From assembly GCA_009773335.1 (NCBI GenBank), contig WRPF01000005.1:18153-82152 (forward strand): a DNA stretch of 64,000 bases, in the 5' to 3' direction. Below are positions 56,470 to 64,000 of this stretch, in pieces (the stretch's first letter is position 1; the number at the start of each line of letters is the position of its first letter). The notes beneath the pieces were generated by a model. The model worked only from the letters and a program-made list of their open reading frames with translations, was not told the origin of the DNA and ran no database searches. The DNA comes from Caulobacteraceae bacterium. Lineage in GTDB: Bacteria; Pseudomonadota; Alphaproteobacteria; Caulobacterales; Aquidulcibacteraceae. The translations under genes and the position numbers were made by a program.

Positions 56470-57180
56470 TTGCCGGACAACACCTACCAGCGATGGCGCT
56501 CAAGCGCGCTTGGCCGCATCACCGACGGCTTGGAACAAGCCCTTCTCTTCGACCTGGCCGGCCAGGTGCGCGGAAGGTCGCTGCTTGATGTCGGCTGTGG
56601 CGACGGAGCGCTTGCGGTCGCGTTCGCCAAACGGGACGCTCTGGTCACCGGGCTGGACACAGATCCGTCCATGTTGGCGCAGGCGCGTGCACGCTCCATT
56701 GAACAGTCGGCGCCCATTCGGCTCGTGCTCGGCCGGGCCGAACAGCTGCCGTTCGTCGATGCGCAATTCGACTTCGTCATGGCTTCGACGCTGCTTTGTC
56801 TCGTGCGTGATCGCGTGCGCGTTGTGAGCGAGATGGCGCGCGTGCTCAAGCCGGGTGGGCGCCTGCTTGTTGGCGAGCTAGGCGCTTGGAGCCTCTGGAG
56901 CCTCGCGCGCCGGATTCGCGGCTGGGCCGGCGCCCAGCCTTGGCGCGAGGCCCACTTTCACACGCCTGCTGAGCTGCGGCGAATGATGGCGAAGGCCGGT
57001 TTGAGAACCATTGCGATGAGGGGAAGCGTCTACTACCCGCCGCTGACCTGGGCTGCCCGACTAATAGCGCCTGCGGATCAATGGCTGGGTCGGCGCACGA
57101 CCTTTGGGGCTGCGTTTCTCGCCGCAGCGGCGGTGAAACCAGCGCGGGAGCGAAGCGGCGAAGATACGCGTTTCACTTGA
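56470..57180 (+). CDS. SAM-dependent methyltransferase
   Basis: This 236-residue class I methyltransferase has the SAM motif LLDVGCGDGALAVAFAK, the acidic LDTDPSML and the post-motif DFVMASTLLCLVRDRVRVVSEMARVLKPGGRLLVGELG. The C-terminal region has a hydrophobic patch (VYYPPLTWAARLIAP). The substrate is unknown. Start TTG 56470, three bases after the SHOCT stop, implies coupling. Confidence 0.85.
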   Translation: MPDNTYQRWRSSALGRITDGLEQALLFDLAGQVRGRSLLDVGCGDGALAVAFAKRDALVTGLDTDPSMLAQARARSIEQSAPIRLVLGRAEQLPFVDAQFDFVMASTLLCLVRDRVRVVSEMARVLKPGGRLLVGELGAWSLWSLARRIRGWAGAQPWREAHFHTPAELRRMMAKAGLRTIAMRGSVYYPPLTWAARLIAPADQWLGRRTTFGAAFLAAAAVKPARERSGEDTRFT

Positions 57181-57226
57181 TCGCAATCAAACGGGCGCGC
57201 GCGGTTTGGCGCCATACAGGAAGGCG

Positions 57227-57580
57227 ATGAAATCGCTGCTCATCCTCAACGGTCCGCCCTACGGCGATGAGCGAACCTATAATGCGCTCAGGCTCGCGCA
57301 TGCGCTGCAGAAGGGCGATCCGGAGGGCGAGATCACTGTCTTCCTGATGGCGGATGCAGCTCTCGCCGCAAAATCAGATCAGAAGACGCCGGAAGGCTAT
57401 TACAACATCGAGCGCATGCTGAGACGCGTGCTCGCCGGCGGTGGAAAGGTTCTGCTGTGCGGAACGTGCATGGATGCGCGCGGCCTTCAGGACAGCGACA
57501 TGATGGAAGGCGCCAGTCGGAGCACGATGGACCAACTGGCGCGGGAGACGATCGCATCGGACCGCACGCTCGTGTTCTAG
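57227..57580 (+). CDS. DsrE-family protein
   Basis: This 117-residue DsrE/DsrF-like protein opens with KSLLILNGPPYGDERTYNALRLAHAL and has a conserved two-cysteine loop, LLCGTCMDARGL. This loop is characteristic of sulfur-relay or peroxiredoxin-like members. ATG 57227 has AGGAAGG just upstream. It is the third gene of the SHOCT cluster, consistent with a thiol or metal stress role. Confidence 0.83.
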   Translation: MKSLLILNGPPYGDERTYNALRLAHALQKGDPEGEITVFLMADAALAAKSDQKTPEGYYNIERMLRRVLAGGGKVLLCGTCMDARGLQDSDMMEGASRSTMDQLARETIASDRTLVF

Positions 57581-57624
57581 GCCGAAGACGATTGCATGCG
57601 GCCGTGGAGAAAGGAGCGAACGCA

Positions 57625-58140
57625 ATGAATGTTTCCTTGAGAGTGGTGCTGTTGAGCGCCGCGCTCGCCTTGAGCGGTTGCGCAAGCGCCGCGATGGGCG
57701 AGCAGCATCGCCATGGCATGAATGACGGAGCGATGGCTGCGCGCGAAGCGGGCGATCACGGCATGCAATGCCCGATGATGGGCATGATGACGCCTCTGGT
57801 CGGCTGTCACGGCGCGCGCGGAGACGCCGAGGCGCGGCTGGCCAGTTTGCGCGCCACACTGCGGATCACCTCGTCGCAGGAAGGCGTATGGAACGCGTAT
57901 GCGGACGCCTACCGCGCGAACGCCGCGCATATGGGCGCTGGCATGATGCGCATGGAAGCGGGCGGCGAAGCGAGCCCGCCGCCGTCGGTCGTCGATCGTC
58001 TTCGTCATCACGAAATGATGATGTCGCGGCACATGGCGTCGCTGCAGGCGCTGCGTGCGACGATCGAGCCCCTCTACGCCTCGTTCAGCGCCGAGCAGAA
58101 GACGGCCGCGGACGCCTTGCGCTGCGAGCGGCCGAGCTGA
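57625..58140 (+). CDS. Spy/CpxP-like Met/His-rich periplasmic lipoprotein
   Basis: This 171-residue protein has a lipoprotein signal (LSGC, Cys ~19) and an N-terminal Met/His-rich segment (HRHGMNDG, GDHGMQCPMMGMM). A helical region follows that resembles the LTxxQ/Spy fold (RATLRITSSQEGVWNAYADAYRANA, and a C-terminal PLYASFSAEQK). Such proteins bind metals or act as periplasmic chaperones. ATG 57625 follows AAGGAG with good spacing. It is the last gene of the cluster. Confidence 0.75.
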   Translation: MNVSLRVVLLSAALALSGCASAAMGEQHRHGMNDGAMAAREAGDHGMQCPMMGMMTPLVGCHGARGDAEARLASLRATLRITSSQEGVWNAYADAYRANAAHMGAGMMRMEAGGEASPPPSVVDRLRHHEMMMSRHMASLQALRATIEPLYASFSAEQKTAADALRCERPS

Positions 58141-58158
58141 AGCCCTGGCCTTGAACCA

Positions 58159-58407
58159 TCAGTTGATCTCGATGAGCTAGGGGCCATGGTCGCCAAACGT
58201 GGAAGTCGTAGTCCTTTAGTGCGCCGCGCGGGCCAAAGTCGCGCCCCGCGATCTCCGGCGCCACATCGTCGCCGCTGCTTCAAGCGCAGCAACGATTGTT
58301 TGGATGGCGCGCGCGTCGCTCTTGGGCAGAAGCACCGGGGCGTGTGAATAGAGATGTGGGCGTTGGGTGACGGGGGCGACGTAGCAACCGCCAGAGCGTG
58401 AGGGCGA
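58159..58407 (-). pseudogene. Decayed remnant of a large conserved protein
   Basis: The minus strand reads as protein only in pieces. One frame gives GGCYVAPVTQRPHLYSHAPV, LLPKSDARAIQTIVAALEAA; a shifted frame gives PEIAGRDFGPRGALKDYDFH; a third gives GP, stop, LIEIN. In order these pieces resemble a family whose intact members contain YDFH...GPRLIEINTNAGG. At least two frameshifts and stops break it and both ends are missing. The surrounding gap 58141-58624 has no other gene. The family assignment is from memory and tentative. Confidence 0.4.
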
Positions 58408-58624
58408 TCACGCCACTCTTGTGACGGCCACTCTCGCCAACTGTGAACGACCGGAGTGGGCCAATCCCGCTCTGATGGCCAGAATCTCACCAACGGCAGG
58501 CCACCTCAGGACTTGTCGTTCCCCCGGAGGTCGCTGACCTGCGCGATCTGGTCGATATCATACTGACACACGACCCAATTCCGCATGGACCGAATCCCGC
58601 CTAGACCGGCGCAGGAGATTCCTC

Positions 58625-59560
58625 ATGCCGCCAACGCCCGCCGCCCTCACCGACTTCAGCCCCAGAGCCATCTGGGAACACTACGGCGACGCCGTGATCG
58701 CCGGCGCCTTCAACCTGGTCGCGGCGCTGGCGATCCTGATCGCGGGCGTGTGGATCACGCGCTGGCTTGCAGCTGCGGTGAACCGCATCGCCCGCAAGCA
58801 CTCGCGCATCGACAACACGCTGGCGGCGTTCTTCGCCTCGATCGTGCGCTACGGGCTGCTCGCGTTCGTCGTCATCGCCGTGCTCGACCGCTTCGGCGTG
58901 CAGACCACGCAGATCATCGCCGTGCTCGGCGCCGCAACGCTGGCCATCGGCCTTGCGCTGCAGGGCACGCTGTCGAACGTGGCGGCGGGCGTGATGCTGG
59001 TGCTGTTCCGTCCTTACCGCCTTGGCGATTTCGTGGAAGTCGCCGGACAGAAGGGCACGGTGCGCGACATCAATCTCTTCATCACCGAGCTATCGACGCC
59101 GGCGAACGTGCAGGTGACGCTGCCGAACGCCCAATGCTGGGGCGCGCCGATCCTGAACTATTCGGTCAACGGCACGCGGATGCTCGATCTGACTTTCTCG
59201 GTGTCCTACAAGGCCGATCTCGACGCGGCGACAAGGGTCGTTCTGGGCGTGGTCGCAGGAGACGCACGTGTGCTGAAGGAACCGTCGCCGTTCGTGAAAG
59301 TCTCAGCGCTGGGCGACTATTCCGTCACGCTGCTGGCGAACCTGTGGTGCCGCACGGCCGACATCCTGCATCTGAAGCTGGACCTGACGAAAGCCGTGAA
59401 GGACGCGCTCGACGACGCGGGGATCGACATCCCCTATCCGACCAACGTCACCTATCACATCGACGCCGGACACCCGGGCGCCACGAGCGATGGCGCGCGG
59501 CGTGATCGCATCTCCGCCGCGCACGTGACGTCACGTCCCGACGATGAGGCGGACTCCTGA
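58625..59560 (+). CDS. Small-conductance mechanosensitive channel (MscS family)
   Basis: This 311-residue channel has an N-terminal membrane domain (helices ~23-50 and ~65-95). The pore helix is GAATLAIGLALQGTLSNVAAGVML (Gly/Ala packing motif), and the beta domain is FRPYRLGDFVEVAGQKGTVRDI, with the usual C-terminal cage (SVSYKADLDAATRVV). It releases solutes under hypo-osmotic stress. ATG 58625 has AGGAG upstream. Confidence 0.92.
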   Translation: MPPTPAALTDFSPRAIWEHYGDAVIAGAFNLVAALAILIAGVWITRWLAAAVNRIARKHSRIDNTLAAFFASIVRYGLLAFVVIAVLDRFGVQTTQIIAVLGAATLAIGLALQGTLSNVAAGVMLVLFRPYRLGDFVEVAGQKGTVRDINLFITELSTPANVQVTLPNAQCWGAPILNYSVNGTRMLDLTFSVSYKADLDAATRVVLGVVAGDARVLKEPSPFVKVSALGDYSVTLLANLWCRTADILHLKLDLTKAVKDALDDAGIDIPYPTNVTYHIDAGHPGATSDGARRDRISAAHVTSRPDDEADS

Positions 59561-59582
59561 TGCACGGCCCGGATCCAGAGTG

Positions 59583-60287
59583 TCAGCCGCCGGAAACCCG
59601 GGACTGGATCCACTGGATGTAACTCTCATACGGCAGGCCCTGGATGAACCGCACCACTGGCATGACCAGCGGCCCGAGGATCGGCCATGCAAAATAGCAC
59701 GCAGCGCCGACGACGATCAGGGCGAAGGTGAGCAGCAGGCCGTCGCGCGACGTCATGCCAAGACCGAACATCACGATCGCAATTCCCGGCGCAAGCGGCG
59801 CAAAGGGAATGAAGCCGAGAGGGATCGTCACGAGCGCAGTGACGACGCAGGCGATGGCGATGAGGTTCACGAACGGCGGATTGGCGAGAAACGAAAGGCG
59901 CGGCCGCATCATGGCGTCGATGCGGCGGGCCCAGGGCCGGAGCCCGCTCACGCCCTTCACCACCAGCTCACGCGATACCGAAGCGTCGAGCGCGCGGCGC
60001 GGCAGCCACGGCGTACGCCGGCCAACCAGCATCTGCAGCGCAATGACCAGCGTGAGCCCCGCAGACAGCCACGTCATGCCCGGCACGATGGTCGCCGGAG
60101 ACACCGAGAAGAGGCCCACGATGAGCAGCAGCGGCCCGTAGGAGCGCCGCCCGACCGTCGCCAGCAGCTCGCGGATCGTCACCTCGTCCCTCGCCAGCGG
60201 ATTGAGGCCGCTGTCGACCTGACCGCAGACGTTGTCGAGAAGACTTTCGAGGTCTTCCACCGGCCTGCGACGTCGCGCAGCGTTCAT
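59583..60287 (-). CDS. ExoD-family exopolysaccharide synthesis protein
   Basis: This 234-residue protein has the ExoD pattern: RDEVTIRELLATVGRRSYGPLLLIVGLFSVSPATIVPGMTW, then several membrane helices. ExoD is linked to exopolysaccharide production and alkali tolerance in rhizobia; its biochemical role is unclear. Start ATG 60287; a longer upstream frame is unconserved. It is convergent with the MscS gene (22-base gap). Confidence 0.87.
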   Translation of the reverse strand: MNAARRRRPVEDLESLLDNVCGQVDSGLNPLARDEVTIRELLATVGRRSYGPLLLIVGLFSVSPATIVPGMTWLSAGLTLVIALQMLVGRRTPWLPRRALDASVSRELVVKGVSGLRPWARRIDAMMRPRLSFLANPPFVNLIAIACVVTALVTIPLGFIPFAPLAPGIAIVMFGLGMTSRDGLLLTFALIVVGAACYFAWPILGPLVMPVVRFIQGLPYESYIQWIQSRVSGG

Positions 60288-60431
60288 TGGGCGTACTCCA
60301 TGCGCCAGGATGCGGCGGGGGTGTAGCGGGGTTGCAGCGGAATTGGCCTCCATAGACTGACTCCCCCGCGCAGGCACATCCCCTCCCTCGTTCCACGGTG
60401 ATATGGTGACGAAAAGGCAGGGAGAAAGCCG

Positions 60432-61718
60432 ATGCGTGCGTTTCCGCCGGGATTTGTCTGGGGCGCCGCCACGGCAGCCCATCAGGTCGAGGGCGCCAAC
60501 ACCGCGTCCGACTGCTGGGCGCTGGAGCACGCCAGCCCCTCGGTGTTCGCCGAACCCTCGGGCGACGCCATCGACCAGTTCCATCGCTACGGCGACGATC
60601 TGGCGCTGCTGGCGGCGCTGGGGCTGAACTCGTACCGGTTCTCCATCGAATGGGCGCGCATCGAGCCGGAGGAAGGTTTCTTCTCGCAGGCCGCGCTCGA
60701 TCACTACAAGCGCCTGATCGACGCCTGCTGGGCGCGGGGTCTGGCGCCGTGCGCCACGTTCCACCACTTCACGTCACCGCGCTGGATGGCGAAACAGGGC
60801 GGCTGGACGAGCCCGAAGATCGCCGACGCCTTCGGGCGTTTCTGCGAGATCGCTGCGGACGAACTCGCCGAAGATCTCGCCTTCGCCTGCACCATCAACG
60901 AGATCAACATTCCCGCCTTCGTACGCGCCTCGCGGATGGCGCCGGACTTCAGCGACGCGCATCGCAAGGCCGCCATGGATGCGCTCGGCGCGCCGCCGGA
61001 GAGCTTCTACATGTTCGCCGGAACGGACGGCTACGCGGAACGCGCGGTCGCGGCGCACAGGCGCGCGCGCGATGCGATCAAGGCCGCCGCGCCCAATCTG
61101 CCCGTGGGCATGACAATCTCGATCCAGGAGGAGGAAGCGGAGGATCACGACGACGCCCGCACCGCGCTCGCACAGCGTCGCGCCGCAATCTACGACCCCT
61201 TCTACGAGGCGGCGAAGGGCGACGATTTCGTCGGCGTGCAGACCTACACGCGCATGATGACATTCCGTGACGGCCGCACGGGCCGGCCGAAAGGCGCGGA
61301 AAAGACCGCCATGGGCTACGAGTTCCGCCCGCAGGCGCTGGCGGCGGCGTGTCGCGACGCGGCGCACGCGACGGGCTGCCCGGTCCTCGTCACCGAAAGC
61401 GGCTACGCGGGCGAGGACGGGCGCCGCTGTACGTTCATTCAGGGCGCGCTCGATGGCGTTCACGCGGCCATCGCCGACGGCGTCGACATCCGTGGCTACT
61501 ACTACTGGTCGGCGTTCGACAATTTCGAGTGGATGAGCGGCTACGGCCCCCGCTTCGGCATGATCGGCGTGGACCGGCGCTCGCAGAAGCGGCTGGTGAA
61601 ACCGAGCGCGGCCATGCTCGGCGCGATCGCGCACGCCAATGCACTCGAGGTGGAGGACGGCGAGACCGTGGTGATGGACGAGACCGGCGCGCCGCTGGGA
61701 CTCGGCGGGCGGCGGTGA
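60432..61718 (+). CDS. Divergent GH1 glycosidase
   Basis: This 428-residue glycoside hydrolase family 1 protein opens with FPPGFVWGAATAAHQVEGA and has RFSIEWARIEPEEG and a C-terminal GYYYWSAFDNFEW. The acid/base motif normally TxNEP reads TINEIN (E157), and the nucleophile motif normally TENG reads TESG (E322). Both Glu residues are kept, so activity is likely but specificity may be shifted. No signal peptide is present, so it is cytoplasmic. It is separate from the 17-36 kb glycan locus. Confidence 0.9.
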   Translation: MRAFPPGFVWGAATAAHQVEGANTASDCWALEHASPSVFAEPSGDAIDQFHRYGDDLALLAALGLNSYRFSIEWARIEPEEGFFSQAALDHYKRLIDACWARGLAPCATFHHFTSPRWMAKQGGWTSPKIADAFGRFCEIAADELAEDLAFACTINEINIPAFVRASRMAPDFSDAHRKAAMDALGAPPESFYMFAGTDGYAERAVAAHRRARDAIKAAAPNLPVGMTISIQEEEAEDHDDARTALAQRRAAIYDPFYEAAKGDDFVGVQTYTRMMTFRDGRTGRPKGAEKTAMGYEFRPQALAAACRDAAHATGCPVLVTESGYAGEDGRRCTFIQGALDGVHAAIADGVDIRGYYYWSAFDNFEWMSGYGPRFGMIGVDRRSQKRLVKPSAAMLGAIAHANALEVEDGETVVMDETGAPLGLGGRR

Positions 61719-61784
61719 GATTCCGGCGATAACTCTCGGTGCGGGGCCTTGCGTCCCGCCGCGCCGCGCGCTTGAACGCCCCGC

Positions 61785-62459
61785 ATGATCCTGTTTTCAA
61801 ACCTGCCGACGATCTTTGAACGCGCCCGCGCCGGCGCCCGCGTGCTCGACGTCGGGGGCGGACGCCATCCGCTCAATCTCGCCACGCACGTTCTCGATCT
61901 GATGCCCTACGCCGACACCGGCGCCCACGGCGCGCTCGATCCACAGAACGAACGCCGCTTCACGCCCGAGACGTGGATCAACCACGACGTCTGTCGCGAG
62001 CCGTGGCCGTTCCCGGACAAGTTCTTTGACTTCTCTTTCTGCTCGCACCTGCTGGAAGACGTGCGCGATCCCATCGGCGTGTGCCGCGAACTCATCCGCA
62101 CCTCGAAGGCCGGCTACATCGAGACGCCCTCGCGCGACCGCGAGATCTTCGCCAAGGCACGCCTGTTTGAACTGCGCGCGCTGGCCGGCGCGATGCCGGA
62201 CGTTGGCTTCAACCACCACCGCTGGTTCGTGGAGATCGAGGGCGCACATATCCGCTTCACGGCGAAGGACCAGCGGCTGCTGAACAAGCGTAGCCGCTAC
62301 ATCACCCGCGGCGACCTCGGGCGGAAGATGACGGAAATTGAAAGCGGCGCAGCGCTCTTCTGGACCGACAGCTTCACCTTCGAGGAAGCGTTCATCGACG
62401 ACGCCGGCGACGCGCTCGACCGTTACCGGGCGCAGGCGCTCGGGAGATTGCGCGCCTGA
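61785..62459 (+). CDS. SAM-dependent methyltransferase-like protein
   Basis: This 224-residue class I methyltransferase-like protein has motif I as VLDVGGGRHPLNLA, an acidic position in HVLDLMPY, and FPDKFFDFSFCSHLLEDVRDP followed by AGYIETPS. Motif I differs from GxGxG in having GGGRHP, which is seen in some methyltransferases of surface glycans. The start is ATG 61785. No partner gene is obvious. Confidence 0.75.
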   Translation: MILFSNLPTIFERARAGARVLDVGGGRHPLNLATHVLDLMPYADTGAHGALDPQNERRFTPETWINHDVCREPWPFPDKFFDFSFCSHLLEDVRDPIGVCRELIRTSKAGYIETPSRDREIFAKARLFELRALAGAMPDVGFNHHRWFVEIEGAHIRFTAKDQRLLNKRSRYITRGDLGRKMTEIESGAALFWTDSFTFEEAFIDDAGDALDRYRAQALGRLRA

Positions 62460-62489
62460 GGGACCGCTTCGCATGTTCCGTGCAAAGCT

Positions 62490-62604
62490 CAGTCATTCCG
62501 GCCGGAGCGAAGCAGAGCTTCGCGGAGAGCCGGAACCCAGGGGACCGGGCTGCGCTTGAACGCCTAGGTTCCGGATCGCGACTTCGTCGCGTCCGGAATG
62601 ACTG
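62490..62604. repeat. REP/MITE-like element with 12-base terminal inverted repeats
   Basis: CAGTCATTCCGG (62490-62501) is exactly complementary to CCGGAATGACTG (62593-62604). The 115-base interior has further partial pairs (CGGAACCCAGG with CCTAGGTTCCGG). No coding capacity is seen. The layout resembles dispersed CATTCCGG...CCGGAATG elements of alphaproteobacteria. It lies between convergent genes. Confidence 0.65.
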
Positions 62605-62628
62605 ATTTGGTATTTCAATTTCAGACAA

Positions 62629-63474
62629 TCACGCCGCGAACGCGCGATCCATGTCGCGCGGCAGCGTTTTCTCGACATACTGCTTGAGCTTCAGCGTCAC
62701 CTCGTCCGCCGGTCCCTGCAGGCGATCTGGCGCGATCGGCAGGCCCACCTTCAGCGTGAACAGCTTGCCCTTCTTGTTCAGCAGTTCGTGAAATAGCGTG
62801 ATGTCGCGCAGTTCCTTGGAGATGCGGTCGAAGGTGTGGAAGAAGAACGGGTACGGCCCGTCCAGCCAGATCGGGATCACCGGCGCATTGTGCTTGCGCG
62901 CGAGCGACACCGCCGACGGCTCCCATGCCGGATCCTGGATCTCGCCGTCGATGAGACGTGCGAGCTTTCCGGCCGGAAAGATCATTACCGGACGCTCGTC
63001 GGCGAACGCCTTGTGTGCGGCCTTCAGCGTCTGCTTGGTCCTCTCGATCGTGCGCTTGGCCGTTACCCACTCCACCGCCACGAGCGATTCATGGAAGCGC
63101 GGGCACACGCGGTGCGCATCGGCGTTGGCGAAGAAGATCACGTCCGGCCGGATCGGGCGGATCGCGTCGTACATCGCCACGCCGTCGGCGATGCCGGTGG
63201 GGTGGTTCGCAACGATGACGCAACGCCCGTCCTTCGGAATGCGCTCGCCGCCGCGCACATCGAGCCGCACCGACAGAAGCTTCGAGATGTAGTCCATCGC
63301 CTCGCGCCCGCCCATCGGCGCAATCTCGTCGGCCATGCGCCGCGCTTCCTTGTAGTGCAGCGCGCGATAGAGCGCCGGACGTACGGCAGGCCACGACGGC
63401 CGTTGCGCGAGCTGCGGCGCGCGCTCCTCGATCAGCACGTCGATGATGTGCTTGTCCTGTGTCGTCTCAGGCAT
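62629..63474 (-). CDS. Lysophospholipid acyltransferase-family protein
   Basis: This 281-residue protein has the PlsC-like catalytic motif in VIVANHPTGIADGVAMYD (His and Asp spaced as in OlsA/hemolysin-type acyltransferases). A second block is MIFPAGKLARL, where the usual Glu of PEG is replaced by Ala, and PVIPIWLDG follows. It is likely membrane-associated and transfers an acyl chain to a lysophospholipid or ornithine lipid. The start is ATG 63474; ATG 63507 is a possible alternative. Confidence 0.82.
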   Translation of the reverse strand: MPETTQDKHIIDVLIEERAPQLAQRPSWPAVRPALYRALHYKEARRMADEIAPMGGREAMDYISKLLSVRLDVRGGERIPKDGRCVIVANHPTGIADGVAMYDAIRPIRPDVIFFANADAHRVCPRFHESLVAVEWVTAKRTIERTKQTLKAAHKAFADERPVMIFPAGKLARLIDGEIQDPAWEPSAVSLARKHNAPVIPIWLDGPYPFFFHTFDRISKELRDITLFHELLNKKGKLFTLKVGLPIAPDRLQGPADEVTLKLKQYVEKTLPRDMDRAFAA

Positions 63475-63669
63475 CGTTTCAGGGTGGGGGTCGCCGCGCA
63501 GGGCCATGGGCAGGTTCCAGTGTTCTCCGGCGCGGAAAAGACCATGACCGCGGCGCGGTGGGAAGACATTGCGCCCCACCCTTGCCAGCGAGGCTTGCGC
63601 CGACCGGCCGGAGGAGGTTTCTGGGCGCCATCGTCGTGATCAGCTGGCTGGCCGCGAAGGAGGGACCGC

Positions 63670-64000
63670 TTGACCGAACCGACCCGCCGCGTCCAGCGCC
63701 CCGCGCTGCTCGTCCTCATGTGCGCCATCGTCCTGGCGAGCGGCCTCATGGCCGGCGGCGGCCTCCTCCTGCGCCATCAGGCCCGCCTGGCGGGGCCCGT
63801 GACCCTGACCAGCGGCGCGACGGCCATGGAGGTCGCGCTCCTCGATGCGCCATGGCTCGGCCCCGAAAACGATGGCCCCGTCGTCTGGGTGATCACGCCC
63901 GCCGACTGCGCCGCCTGCGGGGCCCTGCCCCCGACGGTCCTCACCGCGCTCGCTGACGAGGGCGTCGACGTGCGCATCGTCGCGGTCGCCGCACGGGATG
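63670..64000 (+). CDS. Membrane-anchored thioredoxin-like protein (5' part)
   Basis: The gene runs off the right edge of the window. Start TTG 63670 is supported by AAGGAGG six bases upstream. The first ~110 residues show a single N-terminal membrane helix (ALLVLMCAIVLASGLMAGG) and then a thioredoxin-like strand and active site, VVWVITPADCAACGALPPTV (CxxC). It may be a periplasmic thiol-disulfide protein. The fold assignment rests on the CxxC context only. Confidence 0.6.
   Translation, partial: MTEPTRRVQRPALLVLMCAIVLASGLMAGGGLLLRHQARLAGPVTLTSGATAMEVALLDAPWLGPENDGPVVWVITPADCAACGALPPTVLTALADEGVDVRIVAVAARD

Overview
The window is GC-rich, densely packed bacterial DNA that is most plausibly from an alphaproteobacterium. 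The Caulobacterales/Hyphomonadaceae end of that class fits best. The reasons are the TonB-dependent receptor of the Xanthomonas/Caulobacter type sitting beside a tryptophan halogenase, the DUF3297 protein, the C-P lyase gene order with a DUF1045 gene, and REP-like repeats of the kind seen in that class. This is an inference from gene content; there is no rRNA or tRNA in the window. I saw no CRISPR array, insertion sequence or phage.

Region 1 (1-13.8 kb) is a phosphonate uptake and C-P lyase locus. A plus-strand operon runs phnG (cut by the window edge)-phnH-phnI-phnJ-phnK-phnL-phnM-DUF1045-kinase fragment, mostly with 4-base stop/start overlaps. Facing it on the minus strand is phnC-hexapeptide transferase-phnN. 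Farther on is a second minus-strand set: phnD, a second phnD-like binding protein, and two phnE permeases. A PfkB-family sugar kinase lies between the two transporter parts, divergent from phnC. No phnP is present. The DUF1045 protein carries two HxT motifs of the 2H phosphoesterase type and is a good candidate to open the cyclic ribose phosphate made by PhnJ.

Region 2 (13.8-36.7 kb) is a glycan-utilisation locus. It holds a secreted EEP-family hydrolase, glucokinase and glucose-6-phosphate dehydrogenase, two sugar MFS transporters, and a sialate O-acetylesterase-like (CE20-like) esterase. It also holds two LacI regulators, a large TonB-dependent receptor, GH3, GH30 and GH2 glycosidases, a flavin-dependent tryptophan halogenase homologue, a JmjC-like cupin and an SGNH hydrolase. 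Three promoters share a 14-base near-palindrome, and the receptor promoter also has a perfect 20-base palindrome, so two LacI-type operator classes appear to tie the region together. The presumed flow is binding and import of an oligosaccharide (probably beta-glucose-containing and acetylated), deacetylation and hydrolysis, MFS uptake, then Glk and Zwf.

Region 3 (36.7-50.5 kb) is mixed metabolism. It contains a CPA2 antiporter, a TetR regulator with a TPP-dependent enzyme, a DedA protein, an FMN-dependent alpha-hydroxy-acid dehydrogenase, a histidine degradation cluster (hutG-like, hutI, hutU, hutH), and an ABC exporter pair.

Region 4 (50-64 kb) holds small conserved proteins, a hydroxylaminobenzene mutase-like membrane protein, an FKBP-type isomerase and a second ABC-2 exporter pair. 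A small stress cluster follows (SHOCT, methyltransferase, DsrE-like, Spy-like). After it come a decayed gene remnant, an MscS channel, an ExoD protein, a divergent GH1, a methyltransferase, an acyltransferase, and the start of a membrane-anchored thioredoxin-like protein cut by the window end. Three REP-like palindromic repeats lie between genes.
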